A stretch of 43,634 bases of DNA from Saprospiraceae bacterium (GTDB taxonomy: Bacteria > Bacteroidota > Bacteroidia > Chitinophagales > Saprospiraceae): NCBI GenBank assembly GCA_030728245.1, contig JANQZX010000006.1:1-43634 (forward strand). The letters run 5' to 3'. The notes beneath the pieces are model-generated. The model ran no database searches. It was not told the DNA's origin and was given only the letters and a program-made list of their open reading frames with translations. The translations under genes and the position numbers were made by a program. Below are positions 26,547 through 34,896 of this stretch, one piece after another. How positions within the stretch are numbered: the first letter of the stretch is position 1; each line of letters opens with the position of its first letter.

Positions 26547-29213
26547 AATAGATATTCTGTGGGTGTAAATCCCCTTTGGTCCCTGAAAAACTAAGGTATA
26601 TTGACCCGCGTGTGTCTTTTTCCCCTCCCAACGGTACTCTTTTATTCCTTTCTCTAAGTTCACTTTAGAAATAGTTTGCCCCATCATATTTATCATGGTT
26701 ATAGATTCCCATAGATGATCATCCTGGAAGTTTATTGAAAATACACCCTCACTGGGATTAGGAAATACCCTAATATTGCCTACCGGAAGGATAGGCACTG
26801 TATTCACAGTTTGGCTGAAATTCACGCAAAAATCTTCTACCTCTCCAAAAAATTCCACAGGAAAAACACAGGCTCCCGGTTCTTGCCGGTACTGCATAAC
26901 TACACGCATTCGTGTGGAACCCAATGTAGCTGAAGCAGGAATGCTCAAAATAGAGGTAACTAATCCTTTTTTTGGTGAACCTGAATTAAATAATTCCTCC
27001 TCATTTGTAAAAGAACCGTCTTGATTAAGATCGATCCAAACGATAAAGAATTCATCGTAAGCAGTACTCAAATAACCGGGTTCTAAGGTTAAAGGATAGG
27101 AAGTGCCTGGTTTTAAAGTGGGACCATTTTTTCTCGTAAAATCACCATATCCGTCTTTACCTGATAAATGGACAAAGTCGCCTATTTTTACTTGTGCAAT
27201 CCATTCATTTTCTGCACTAACAATTGTTATTCCCTTAGGAATACAATAATTTTTCTCCAGGCAATTTCCACAACCCGTCGTTTTAAACTTAAATGAGTTA
27301 CTGAAGGGCAATTGATTTGAAGCACACAAACTTCTAATCTGAACATCATATTCCGAACAAGAAGATAATCCACCAATCGTTACACCATTTTGGGATACCT
27401 GCAAGGTTTGCCAGGCAGAAGAAAGAGAATCTTTTGATAATTTCCAGCGAACAAGGTAAGCGGACGCCGCAGTTACCTTTTCCCATCTTAATACAAATTC
27501 TGTATTTCCGACACTTACGGATTCCATATTGGCTGGATTTTTACAACAACCATCTGTTTTAAAAACAACCAACTGACCAGCAGGATTCTCCCCATTGAGA
27601 CAAGTCCTGTTCAATGATATTTCATAATCATTACATGGTAATAATCCAGCAATAGATAAAGGGTTCTTATTATTTGGCAAAGATATCCAGGAGGTATCTC
27701 CTGTTTTTCTTAAAAATAAATTTATATTTTTGATACTATCATTTGAAATCCATGACAATTGAACCTCGGTTGTAGATACATTAGCCACCTCAATTTTAGC
27801 AATAGGAGGACATTTACCACAACTATCTATAAGAAACCGAATACTTTTCTCCATATTCAGCACGCCACCTGAACTCACCTTATTCACCAGACTATCCAAA
27901 ACAGTTACACCGCCCAGCAAAGCCCTTCTTACTAACCTGGCAGCGGCTGCAGGATCATTTCGAGATAATACGGCTAAAGTTGGGCAGGGAGAAGCGTAAA
28001 GAAGCCCAATAGCTCCGGCAATTTGAGGAGAGACAAACGAATTACCACTTTGTCTGGCATAACCACCTTTATCGGCTGTAGTTAATAAATTAAAACCCAA
28101 AGAGGTAATATCTATGGACGTTTTACCGAAACCGTACCTCAACTCACCTTTATCGGAAATAGCCGTTGCAGAGATTATAAAATCACTTGGGCAAGTAGTT
28201 GGAATATCTCCTGAAACATCTACGTCTATACTTTGATTAATGGTTGCTGCGACGTTTAAAATACCCGCTTCACCGAGGGCATTATAAAAATTACACCATA
28301 TAGGAAAATCCTCTGGTTTTCTTTTATCTATACCCCATGAGGTATTGGTTGCCACTACAAAAGCCCCCTTCTTACCTTTTGATTCATTATACAATTTCCT
28401 CATAACCAGAGGATAAGAATAAGCTTCTATGGCTCTGCTTTCTGACAGGACGTTAGCAATCTGGGAAGTTACCACCATCAGTTTAACCTTCCAGTTAATA
28501 CCTGTTACACCCGTTTTATTATTTCCCGTTGCACCAATTAATCCGGCTACAGGCGTGCCATGAAAATTAATATAACTGACTTCATCCGATTTAAAGTCAA
28601 CATTCCAACCCAGATAATCATCTATGTAACCGTTTCCGTCGTCATCTCTGTTATTATTTGGAATTTCCGCCTGATTTACCCAGAGATTATCTTTCAGATC
28701 GGGATGATTTATATCCACCCCATTATCAATAACGCAAATAACAATGGAATCACCGCTTGGGGTAACGCCGCCCTGCGTTACATTCCAGGCTTCGACAGCC
28801 TTTATGTCCAAACCAACCAAACCGCCGTTTTGTCCTTTATTTTGCAAATAATACTGCTGAGAAAACAAAGAATCGTTAGGAATAACGCTCCGTAATTTTA
28901 TATAATGATTTCTCTGTACAAATCTAATGTTAGGCTGCTGTCTTAAAAAACGAAGTGCTTCATTTTCGGATACTAAAGAAGGGTTAATATTTAACTGATA
29001 AATATTAAGGGGTTCGGAAAGCATTTTAACCGCAGAAATACCCGTTGCTTTTTTTTCTAAAGCAAGCGAGTTAAACCATTGCGATGCTGATACCTCAGGA
29101 TTGAACTGTACTAAAAACTCATTTGGCACGTAATCAGCCTCTTGAGCTCTTAGTTGGAAATGAGCAAAGAGACAGACAAATAGAACAATATTCAAACGTA
29201 TAAACAACATCAT
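26541..29213 (-). CDS. Secreted S8 (subtilisin-like) protease with GEVED domain and T9SS tail
   Basis: The 890-residue protein has a signal peptide (1-23, ending LRAQ), a propeptide-like stretch (about 28-107) and a subtilase domain. The catalytic triad is D163 (CVIDNGVD), H218 (NFHGTPVAG) and S392 (SGNSFVSPQ), with oxyanion N290. A calcium-type loop NNNRDDDGNGYIDD lies near 187-200. After about 470 come two fibronectin III-like domains, then a GEVED domain (about 655-800, ending FFGEVEDFCV), and finally a type A C-terminal sorting domain (RVFPNPSEG to the end). The tail means export by the type IX secretion system and anchoring or release at the cell surface. Confidence 0.9.
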   Translation of the reverse strand: MMLFIRLNIVLFVCLFAHFQLRAQEADYVPNEFLVQFNPEVSASQWFNSLALEKKATGISAVKMLSEPLNIYQLNINPSLVSENEALRFLRQQPNIRFVQRNHYIKLRSVIPNDSLFSQQYYLQNKGQNGGLVGLDIKAVEAWNVTQGGVTPSGDSIVICVIDNGVDINHPDLKDNLWVNQAEIPNNNRDDDGNGYIDDYLGWNVDFKSDEVSYINFHGTPVAGLIGATGNNKTGVTGINWKVKLMVVTSQIANVLSESRAIEAYSYPLVMRKLYNESKGKKGAFVVATNTSWGIDKRKPEDFPIWCNFYNALGEAGILNVAATINQSIDVDVSGDIPTTCPSDFIISATAISDKGELRYGFGKTSIDITSLGFNLLTTADKGGYARQSGNSFVSPQIAGAIGLLYASPCPTLAVLSRNDPAAAARLVRRALLGGVTVLDSLVNKVSSGGVLNMEKSIRFLIDSCGKCPPIAKIEVANVSTTEVQLSWISNDSIKNINLFLRKTGDTSWISLPNNKNPLSIAGLLPCNDYEISLNRTCLNGENPAGQLVVFKTDGCCKNPANMESVSVGNTEFVLRWEKVTAASAYLVRWKLSKDSLSSAWQTLQVSQNGVTIGGLSSCSEYDVQIRSLCASNQLPFSNSFKFKTTGCGNCLEKNYCIPKGITIVSAENEWIAQVKIGDFVHLSGKDGYGDFTRKNGPTLKPGTSYPLTLEPGYLSTAYDEFFIVWIDLNQDGSFTNEEELFNSGSPKKGLVTSILSIPASATLGSTRMRVVMQYRQEPGACVFPVEFFGEVEDFCVNFSQTVNTVPILPVGNIRVFPNPSEGVFSINFQDDHLWESITMINMMGQTISKVNLEKGIKEYRWEGKKTHAGQYTLVFQGPKGIYTHRISIL

Positions 29214-29338
29214 TTTCTTTCATTCCGATCTAAACGGGTAAGGTTTAAACATCTCGACATAGTTAACAATGGTTTAATTTAAGAAATTATTCTATAGAAA
29301 CTGCATTTCCAATAAATTATTCTGTTTTAAGCACGAAA

Positions 29339-31363
29339 TTAGCCGTTCATAGAGGAAAGAAATTCATCATTTGATTTAGTTCCAACCATGTGTTTACGAA
29401 GAAAATCCATTGCTTCTTCCGGTTTCATATCTGCCAGGTGATTCCTCAGAATAAACATTCTCTGCAGCGTTTCCTTGTCTAACAACAAATCTTCCCGTCT
29501 GGTAGATGATTTTGTAAGATCGATAGAAGGGAACATCCGTTTATTTGCCAGACCTCTGTCTAATTGAAGTTCCATATTACCGGTACCTTTAAACTCTTCG
29601 AAGATAACGCCATCCATTTTTGAACCTGTGTCAATAAGGGCTGTCGCTAAAATAGTCAGAGAACCACCACCTTCGATATTTCTGGCTGCGCCGAAAAATT
29701 TCTTTGGTTTATGAAGCGCATTGGCCTCTACCCCACCCGAGAGAACTTTTCCGCTTGCGGGGGCGACAGTATTGTAGGCTCTTGCTAATCGAGTAATAGA
29801 ATCGAGCATAATTACCACATCGTGACCACTTTCCACCAATCGCTTTGCTTTTTCTAAAACCAAATTAGCTACTCTAACATGATTATCAGCGGGTTCATCA
29901 AAAGTGGAAGCGATAACTTCAGCATTCACACTTCTTTTAAAATCGGTAACTTCTTCGGGGCGTTCATCTATAAGTAGAACTATAATGTAGCATTCAGGAT
30001 TATTTTTAGAGATGGCATTTGCCAAATCCTTCAAAAGGAAAGTCTTACCTGTTTTTGGTTGGGCAACGATAAGTCCACGCTGACCTTTTCCGATAGGCGT
30101 AAACAAATCGATCATTCTATTGCCCATATCTTTTCCTGAGGATGAAGCGGTAAGCCTAAATTTCTCGGTAGGAAAAAGGGGTGTTAGATAATCAAAAGGA
30201 ATTCTTTCTTTTATATTATCTGGATTGGCTCCATTTATTTTGGACACTTTTAATAATGCAAAATACTTTTCTCCCTCTTTAGGTGGTCTTAAAGTCCCTT
30301 TGATTGTATCGCCTGTTCTCAGACCAAACAATTTAATTTGAGAAGGAGAAACATAAACATCATCGGGTGAGGATAAATAATTATAATCTGACGAGCGTAA
30401 GAAACCATAACCATCTGGCATCATCTCCAAACTTCCTTCGCTTTCTATGATTCCGTCTAATTCAGGTTCGAATTTGATTACTGGCGGAGGCGGCGGAGGA
30501 GCAGGTTGAGGGTTTACCGGCTGCTGTTGCATAGGAGCTTCTGGATTATTTACATCTGCCACCAATGGCTTTCTATTATCTCTTAGGGGTGCTCTATTGT
30601 CTCTATGTATAACTGCTGGCCTTTGAACGAGTGCCGGAGGCGTTCTTTGAACTTCACCATCTTCTCTTCTTTTTCTAAGAATTCTTCTGTTTTCAGCCTC
30701 CATATTTTCAGGAATAGGGGCAATTTCAGCTGCTCCCGGCTTGTCCCACAATTCTTTAGAGGCTACATTTTTTCTACCGTCATTTTCAATATCCAGCGAT
30801 TTATTTTCGGACGGACTATTTTCTACATTTCTTCTGGCGCTTGTAAAATCTCTTTTATCTGGTAAACTGGTAGAACTTTCCTGACTGGCTTCCCTGCCTG
30901 GAGAAGTTCGCCGTACACTGGGAAATTCACGTCTGTTCAACTTATTATCAGTAAGAGGTAAAGATTCCTGGGTTGGATTAACCCTTCTAACTCTTTGTAA
31001 TTCTCTTGGAACTTCTCGTTTTTCCTCCTCCGTTGGAAGAGATTCCTCCTTAGGAGGCGTGATATCAACCGTAACTTCCTTATCCTTCACATCAACTGCA
31101 GAAGGTACTGACTGTGAAACTGACGTTTCCTCTACCTTATCAAAATCAATTCGAAATTGTTCTGGTTTTGGGTTAACAGGAGGAGTAACCATTGGACTAA
31201 CAACCTTTTCCGATGCAACACCTGCTAAGGCTTGCTGGTCTAGAATTTTATAAACTAACTCTTTTTTGGTTAATTTCTTGAATCCTGGCACTCGCATTTC
31301 TTCCGCTAAATCGCGTAATTCGGGTACCAACATTTCATTGAGCTGGACAATGTCGTATTGCAT
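29339..31363 (-). CDS. rho: Transcription termination factor Rho with long disordered insert
   Basis: The 674-residue hexameric helicase has a Rho_N helical domain (about 1-42). A long charged, proline-rich insert follows (about 55-310), ending in a PPPPPP run, then the RNA-binding cold-shock domain (about 315-390). The ATPase domain holds Walker A QPKTGKT near 433-439, Walker [17 protein letters not shown] and the Q/R-loop region [15 protein letters not shown]. Large inserts of this kind are common in Rho of Bacteroidota. The insert holds three imperfect repeats starting SLP (about 108, 134, 167). The upstream leader is about 200 bases, divergent from serS. Confidence 0.96.
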   Translation of the reverse strand: MQYDIVQLNEMLVPELRDLAEEMRVPGFKKLTKKELVYKILDQQALAGVASEKVVSPMVTPPVNPKPEQFRIDFDKVEETSVSQSVPSAVDVKDKEVTVDITPPKEESLPTEEEKREVPRELQRVRRVNPTQESLPLTDNKLNRREFPSVRRTSPGREASQESSTSLPDKRDFTSARRNVENSPSENKSLDIENDGRKNVASKELWDKPGAAEIAPIPENMEAENRRILRKRREDGEVQRTPPALVQRPAVIHRDNRAPLRDNRKPLVADVNNPEAPMQQQPVNPQPAPPPPPPVIKFEPELDGIIESEGSLEMMPDGYGFLRSSDYNYLSSPDDVYVSPSQIKLFGLRTGDTIKGTLRPPKEGEKYFALLKVSKINGANPDNIKERIPFDYLTPLFPTEKFRLTASSSGKDMGNRMIDLFTPIGKGQRGLIVAQPKTGKTFLLKDLANAISKNNPECYIIVLLIDERPEEVTDFKRSVNAEVIASTFDEPADNHVRVANLVLEKAKRLVESGHDVVIMLDSITRLARAYNTVAPASGKVLSGGVEANALHKPKKFFGAARNIEGGGSLTILATALIDTGSKMDGVIFEEFKGTGNMELQLDRGLANKRMFPSIDLTKSSTRREDLLLDKETLQRMFILRNHLADMKPEEAMDFLRKHMVGTKSNDEFLSSMNG

Positions 31364-31606
31364 GAATAAAACTTTAAGAAAACAGGAGATTCGCTCGTCG
31401 AATCATACAGAATAATTAATAGAACTGAAATTTTCCTTTCCCACTAAGAGAAAGATATTTTATTTTTACCAAAAAATATCCTAAAGTAGAAGCTATTGTA
31501 AAGAAGCTATTCTATGTTGAAAGGAAAAAACAGGGTGAAATTTAGATTTCCTTTACATACAAGGAAACATTGAGACAAAAATAGATTAATTTTTTACACT
31601 AAGTAT
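31364..31606. promoter_or_regulatory. Long rho leader with its own promoter box, hairpin and direct repeat
   Basis: A minus-strand box TATTTTTG (plus 31576-31583) is a full TAnnTTTG match and would give rho a leader of about 200 bases. At its 5' end a 7-bp stem TTTCCTT/AAGGAAA (31547-31553 with 31561-31567) could form. A 10-bp direct repeat AGAAGCTATT occurs at 31488-31497 and 31502-31511. I see no gene here. A role in control of rho is inference. Confidence 0.45.
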
Positions 31607-31614
31607 TATCTTTG
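31607..31614 (+). promoter_or_regulatory. Bacteroidota -7 promoter box for serS
   Basis: TATCTTTG followed by C is identical to the rimP box. It is back to back with the rho box 23 bases away, so the two polymerase sites probably overlap. Confidence 0.6.
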
Positions 31615-31629
31615 CAAAAAATTTACTTA

Positions 31630-31688
31630 ATGAGTGAAATTTTTTCAAATATAAAGACAAAAAGAACTCTTTAAAGTTCATTAAAGAG
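31630..31688 (+). promoter_or_regulatory. serS leader: 14-codon upstream frame ending in a hairpin
   Basis: About 10 bases after the expected transcription start an ATG opens a 14-codon frame (31630-31674, TAA stop). It includes two serine codons, AGT at codon 2 and TCA at codon 6. Its stop lies in the left arm of an 8-bp stem CTCTTTAA/TTAAAGAG (31667-31674 with 31681-31688). The serS ATG follows 18 bases later. No T-run follows the stem, so any control would act on translation. The regulatory role is inference. Confidence 0.4.
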
Positions 31689-31706
31689 AAAAAGGGAAGT
31701 AAAATT

Positions 31707-32981
31707 ATGTTGCAAATTAGCGTTATCCGTCAAAATCAGTTAGAAGTCATTGAAGGACTTGGCAAGAAAAATGTGCCCGATGCTGCTGAAAAAATAGCTG
31801 AAATTCTTCAGCTTGATGATCAGCGCAAACAATGGCGAACCGAACTTGAGAAGTTACTTACTGATCGAAATCAGTTCTCTGATGAAGTTGGAAAACGGTA
31901 TAAAGAAGGCGATAAAGAGGGTGCAGAAGCTATTAAAGTCAAAGTAAATGCGCTAAAAGACAAAACGGCCGAACTGGAGGTACTTTTGGGGAACATAGAA
32001 AAAGACCTGGATGGCTTGCTTTATTTGATTCCCAATCTTCCCCATGCCAGCGTTCCTCCTGGCAAAACACCTGACGATAATGAGGAATATCAATCCTGGA
32101 CAGCCGAACTTCCTGTTTTAAGTGAACATGCGCTACCCCACTGGGATTTGGCTAAAAAGTATAACCTTTTCGATTTAGAACTGGGCGTAAAAATTACGGG
32201 TAGTGGATTTCCCGTTTATCGTGGTAAGGGGGCAAAACTACAACGCGCACTCATTCAGTTTTTTTTAGATGAAGCTGTAAATGCTGGTTATGAAGAAATT
32301 ATGCCACCATTATTGGTCAATGAAGCTTCTGCCACAGCCACTGGACAACTCCCCGATAAAGAAGGGCAAATGTATTATGTAGCCAAAGACGACCTTTACC
32401 TGATACCAACCGCTGAAGTACCCATAACGAACATTTTACGTGATGTTATTTTGGACGCAGCGAAACTTCCAGTAAAAATGTGCGGTTACACCCCTTGTTT
32501 TAGAAGAGAAGCAGGTTCTTACGGTGCGCATGTCAGAGGACTAAACAGGGTTCACCAGTTTGATAAGGTTGAAATTGTTCAAGTTGCTCATCCTGATCAA
32601 TCCTATCAGGTTTTTGATCAAATGATTCAGCATGTTAGTCAAATTTTAGCAAAATTGGAACTACCTTACAGAATATTGCGCTTATGTGGTGGAGATATGT
32701 CTTTTGCCTCCGCATTGACCTTTGATTTTGAGGTGTATTCTGCTGGTCAAAAAAGATGGCTGGAAGTAAGTTCCGTTTCAAACTTTGAAACATTTCAAAG
32801 TAACAGATTAAAATTAAGATTCAAAGACGGCAAACAATCCAGACTCGCGCATACCTTGAATGGAAGTGCTTTAGCTTTAGCCCGCATAGTAGCCGCTTTG
32901 TTGGAAAATAATCAAACAGCCGAGGGTATTATTATTCCTAAAGCCTTGATTCCCTATACAGGTTTTGACCGTATATCTTGA
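31707..32981 (+). CDS. serS: Serine-tRNA ligase
   Basis: This class II synthetase of 424 residues is standard in length. An N-terminal antiparallel coiled coil (about 25-105) binds the tRNA long arm. The catalytic core holds TAEVPITN (about 236-243), motif 2 CFRREAGSYG with HVRGLNRVHQFDKVE, and motif 3 near LNGSALALARIVAALLEN close to the C-terminus. It charges tRNA-Ser with serine. It is transcribed away from rho, with a leader carrying a short upstream frame. Confidence 0.96.
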   Translation: MLQISVIRQNQLEVIEGLGKKNVPDAAEKIAEILQLDDQRKQWRTELEKLLTDRNQFSDEVGKRYKEGDKEGAEAIKVKVNALKDKTAELEVLLGNIEKDLDGLLYLIPNLPHASVPPGKTPDDNEEYQSWTAELPVLSEHALPHWDLAKKYNLFDLELGVKITGSGFPVYRGKGAKLQRALIQFFLDEAVNAGYEEIMPPLLVNEASATATGQLPDKEGQMYYVAKDDLYLIPTAEVPITNILRDVILDAAKLPVKMCGYTPCFRREAGSYGAHVRGLNRVHQFDKVEIVQVAHPDQSYQVFDQMIQHVSQILAKLELPYRILRLCGGDMSFASALTFDFEVYSAGQKRWLEVSSVSNFETFQSNRLKLRFKDGKQSRLAHTLNGSALALARIVAALLENNQTAEGIIIPKALIPYTGFDRIS

Positions 32982-33037
32982 TTTTAATGTAAACTAAATT
33001 TTAAGGAATTACGTTATAATCCTAAAAAATTCAAATC

Positions 33038-33724
33038 ATGGGATATTTTATTTTAGCAGGTTTGTTATCATTGGTTGGTTTTATCATCAGCCAGAAATTA
33101 AAAAATAAATTTAGGCATTATAGCCAAATCGGTATTCGCTCCGGATTGTCCGGGCGCGAAATTGCTGAAAATATGTTGAAGTATTATGGTATTCACGATG
33201 TTCGCATAGAAGAGGGACATGGCATGCTTACGGATCATTATAATCCTATGTCTAAAGTTGTGAATTTAAGTCCCGATGTATTTAACGGAAGGACCATTGC
33301 CGCAGCAGCTGTTGCAGCCCACGAATGTGGTCATGCGGTGCAACACAACCAGGCTTATGCTTGGTTAACTATGCGTTCAGCTGTCGTACCTATAGTAAAT
33401 ATTGCCTCATCACTGCAACAATGGCTTTTAATGTTAGCGCTTGGTTTATTTGGATCTGGTGGTAATCAAACCATTTTGTTTATCACCATGCTTACCTTTT
33501 TAGTAACGGCAGTATTTAGCTTAATCACCTTGCCTGTGGAATTTGATGCTTCCAAAAGAGCCTTGGTGTGGTTAAATCACTCTGGCATCACCCATGGGGC
33601 AGAACAAGAAGGCGCTAAGGATGCATTATGGTGGGCTGCCATGACTTATGTATCTGCTGCATTTTCTGCTTTAGTGATGTTATTGTATTTCGCTCTTCGT
33701 TTTTTTGGATCTTCCAATGACTAA
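33038..33724 (+). CDS. Membrane zinc metallopeptidase, YugP-like (PF04298 type)
   Basis: The 228-residue protein has the HEXXH zinc motif as HECGH (95-99). A likely third ligand lies in LPVEFDASKRA (about 163-173). Hydrophobic segments at about 3-18, 112-135, 140-165 and 200-222 make it an integral membrane protein with the active site beside the membrane. The family's substrate is unknown. It lies 56 bases after serS and 48 before frr. Confidence 0.85.
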   Translation: MGYFILAGLLSLVGFIISQKLKNKFRHYSQIGIRSGLSGREIAENMLKYYGIHDVRIEEGHGMLTDHYNPMSKVVNLSPDVFNGRTIAAAAVAAHECGHAVQHNQAYAWLTMRSAVVPIVNIASSLQQWLLMLALGLFGSGGNQTILFITMLTFLVTAVFSLITLPVEFDASKRALVWLNHSGITHGAEQEGAKDALWWAAMTYVSAAFSALVMLLYFALRFFGSSND

Positions 33725-33772
33725 CGGCGCAAAAAGAAATTATTTTTAATTCTGGTAATAATCCATACAGCT

Positions 33773-34336
33773 ATGTTGGAAGAAGTAAATTTTTTAGTGG
33801 AAACGGCCGAAGAAGCCATGGAAAAAGCGTTGGATCACCTCAATAAAGAGTTAGGGAAAATCACAACGGGCAAAGCTACCCCAGCAATTGTCAGAGATTT
33901 GTTGGTGAACTACTATGGAACACCGACGCCTATGAACCAAGTGGCCAATATTTCAACGTCCGATGCGCGGTCTCTTGTTATCCAACCTTGGGAAAAGTCT
34001 ATGTTAGCACCTATCGAAAGGTCTATCTTTGAGGCAAATCTTGGCGTAACTCCTATGAATGATGGTGAAGTGGTGCGTTTATCCTTTCCCCCTCTTACGG
34101 AGGAACGTCGTCGCGATTTAGTAAAAAAAGCGAAGGCTCTGGGCGAAGATGCTAAAGTTAGCTCCCGCTCTTCCAGAAGGGAAGCTATGGAGGGTATTAA
34201 GAAGGCTGTTAAAGATGGTTTTTCAGAAGACGAAGGAAAAAAACGGGAGGAAACCGTTCAGCAACTCACTGATAAACACATCAAAAAAATTGACGAACTA
34301 CTAGATATTAAGGAAAAAGAAATAATGACCGTTTAG
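33773..34336 (+). CDS. frr: Ribosome recycling factor
   Basis: The 187-residue L-shaped factor splits post-termination ribosomes with EF-G. Family blocks include NYYGTPTPMNQVANIS (about 46-61), IQPWEKSMLAPIERSI (about 70-85) and RLSFPPLTEERRRDLVKKAK (about 103-122). The length is normal. The usual partner pyrH is not next to it; instead it follows a zinc protease gene. Confidence 0.96.
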   Translation: MLEEVNFLVETAEEAMEKALDHLNKELGKITTGKATPAIVRDLLVNYYGTPTPMNQVANISTSDARSLVIQPWEKSMLAPIERSIFEANLGVTPMNDGEVVRLSFPPLTEERRRDLVKKAKALGEDAKVSSRSSRREAMEGIKKAVKDGFSEDEGKKREETVQQLTDKHIKKIDELLDIKEKEIMTV

Positions 34337-34361
34337 ATTTTTGTTTCTTGTAAAAAAATGA

Positions 34362-34369
34362 TACTTTTG
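34362..34369 (+). promoter_or_regulatory. Bacteroidota -7 promoter box for rpmH
   Basis: TACTTTTG followed by C matches TAnnTTTG fully. A TTG at 34341-34343 preceded by T residues lies 18 bases upstream as a good -33 element, making this the best two-part promoter in the window. Confidence 0.65.
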
Positions 34370-34414
34370 CAAACATTTTGAATTAATTGAGCATATTGCT
34401 TAAAAATAACAGCA

Positions 34415-34570
34415 ATGAAACGTACTTACCAACCATCAAAACGCAAACGCGTAAATAAACATGGATTTCGTTCCCGTATGAGTTCTAAAAATGGACGCCG
34501 GGTACTTGCTAATCGTCGTGCAAAGGGTCGTCACAAGTTGACTGTTTCTGACGATACACATACTAAATAA
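34415..34570 (+). CDS. rpmH: 50S ribosomal protein L34
   Basis: The 51-residue basic protein reads [20 protein letters not shown] and continues with [22 protein letters not shown], the L34 signature. It ends TVSDDTHTK. It has its own promoter 46 bases upstream. rnpA, which follows rpmH in many bacteria, is absent; the next gene is convergent. Confidence 0.97.
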   Translation: MKRTYQPSKRKRVNKHGFRSRMSSKNGRRVLANRRAKGRHKLTVSDDTHTK

Positions 34571-34588
34571 TCCTTTTTATATTTGACA

Positions 34589-34643
34589 CAGATAAATAAA
34601 GTGATACCTATTCTATTAAGGTAATTATAACTTTATTTATCTG
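34589..34643. terminator. Inverted repeat with 14-bp perfect arms after rpmH
   Basis: CAGATAAATAAAGT (34589-34602) is perfectly complementary to 34630-34643. The 27-base loop contains a further TACCT/AGGTA stem. It lies 18 bases after the rpmH stop and is the likely end of the rpmH transcript. T-rich DNA on the left makes it usable from the minus strand too. Confidence 0.55.
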
Positions 34644-34660
34644 CTCAAATGCAAGTTTGC

Positions 34661-34713
34661 TACAAAAGCAAATAAACATTTTCTTTATAGTAAAATGTTT
34701 ATTTGCTTTTGTA
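34661..34713. terminator. Inverted repeat with 22-bp perfect arms and 9-base loop
   Basis: Bases 34661-34682 pair without mismatch with 34692-34713, leaving a loop of 9 bases (34683-34691). The arms are AT-rich with the core GCAAATAAAC. A TTATTATTA tract follows on the plus strand. It is much longer than a normal terminator stem. A third, 8-bp stem (CTATAAAC/GTTTATAG, 34758-34765 with 34779-34786) follows. The rest of 34571-34896 holds no gene. Confidence 0.55.
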
Positions 34714-34896
34714 TTATTATAGCGAAACTTTACAGCTTCAAAAATATAATAAGCTATCTATAAACCATTTAAAAATAAGTTTATAGCCAGGGTATTTCTC
34801 CCCGGTCTATTACTTTTACCCTTTTAGGCTACTTTTTCAACCCCATGCAGATTAGCGATTGCTTTTTGCATTTTGTGCGTCCAGACTTATTGCCTA

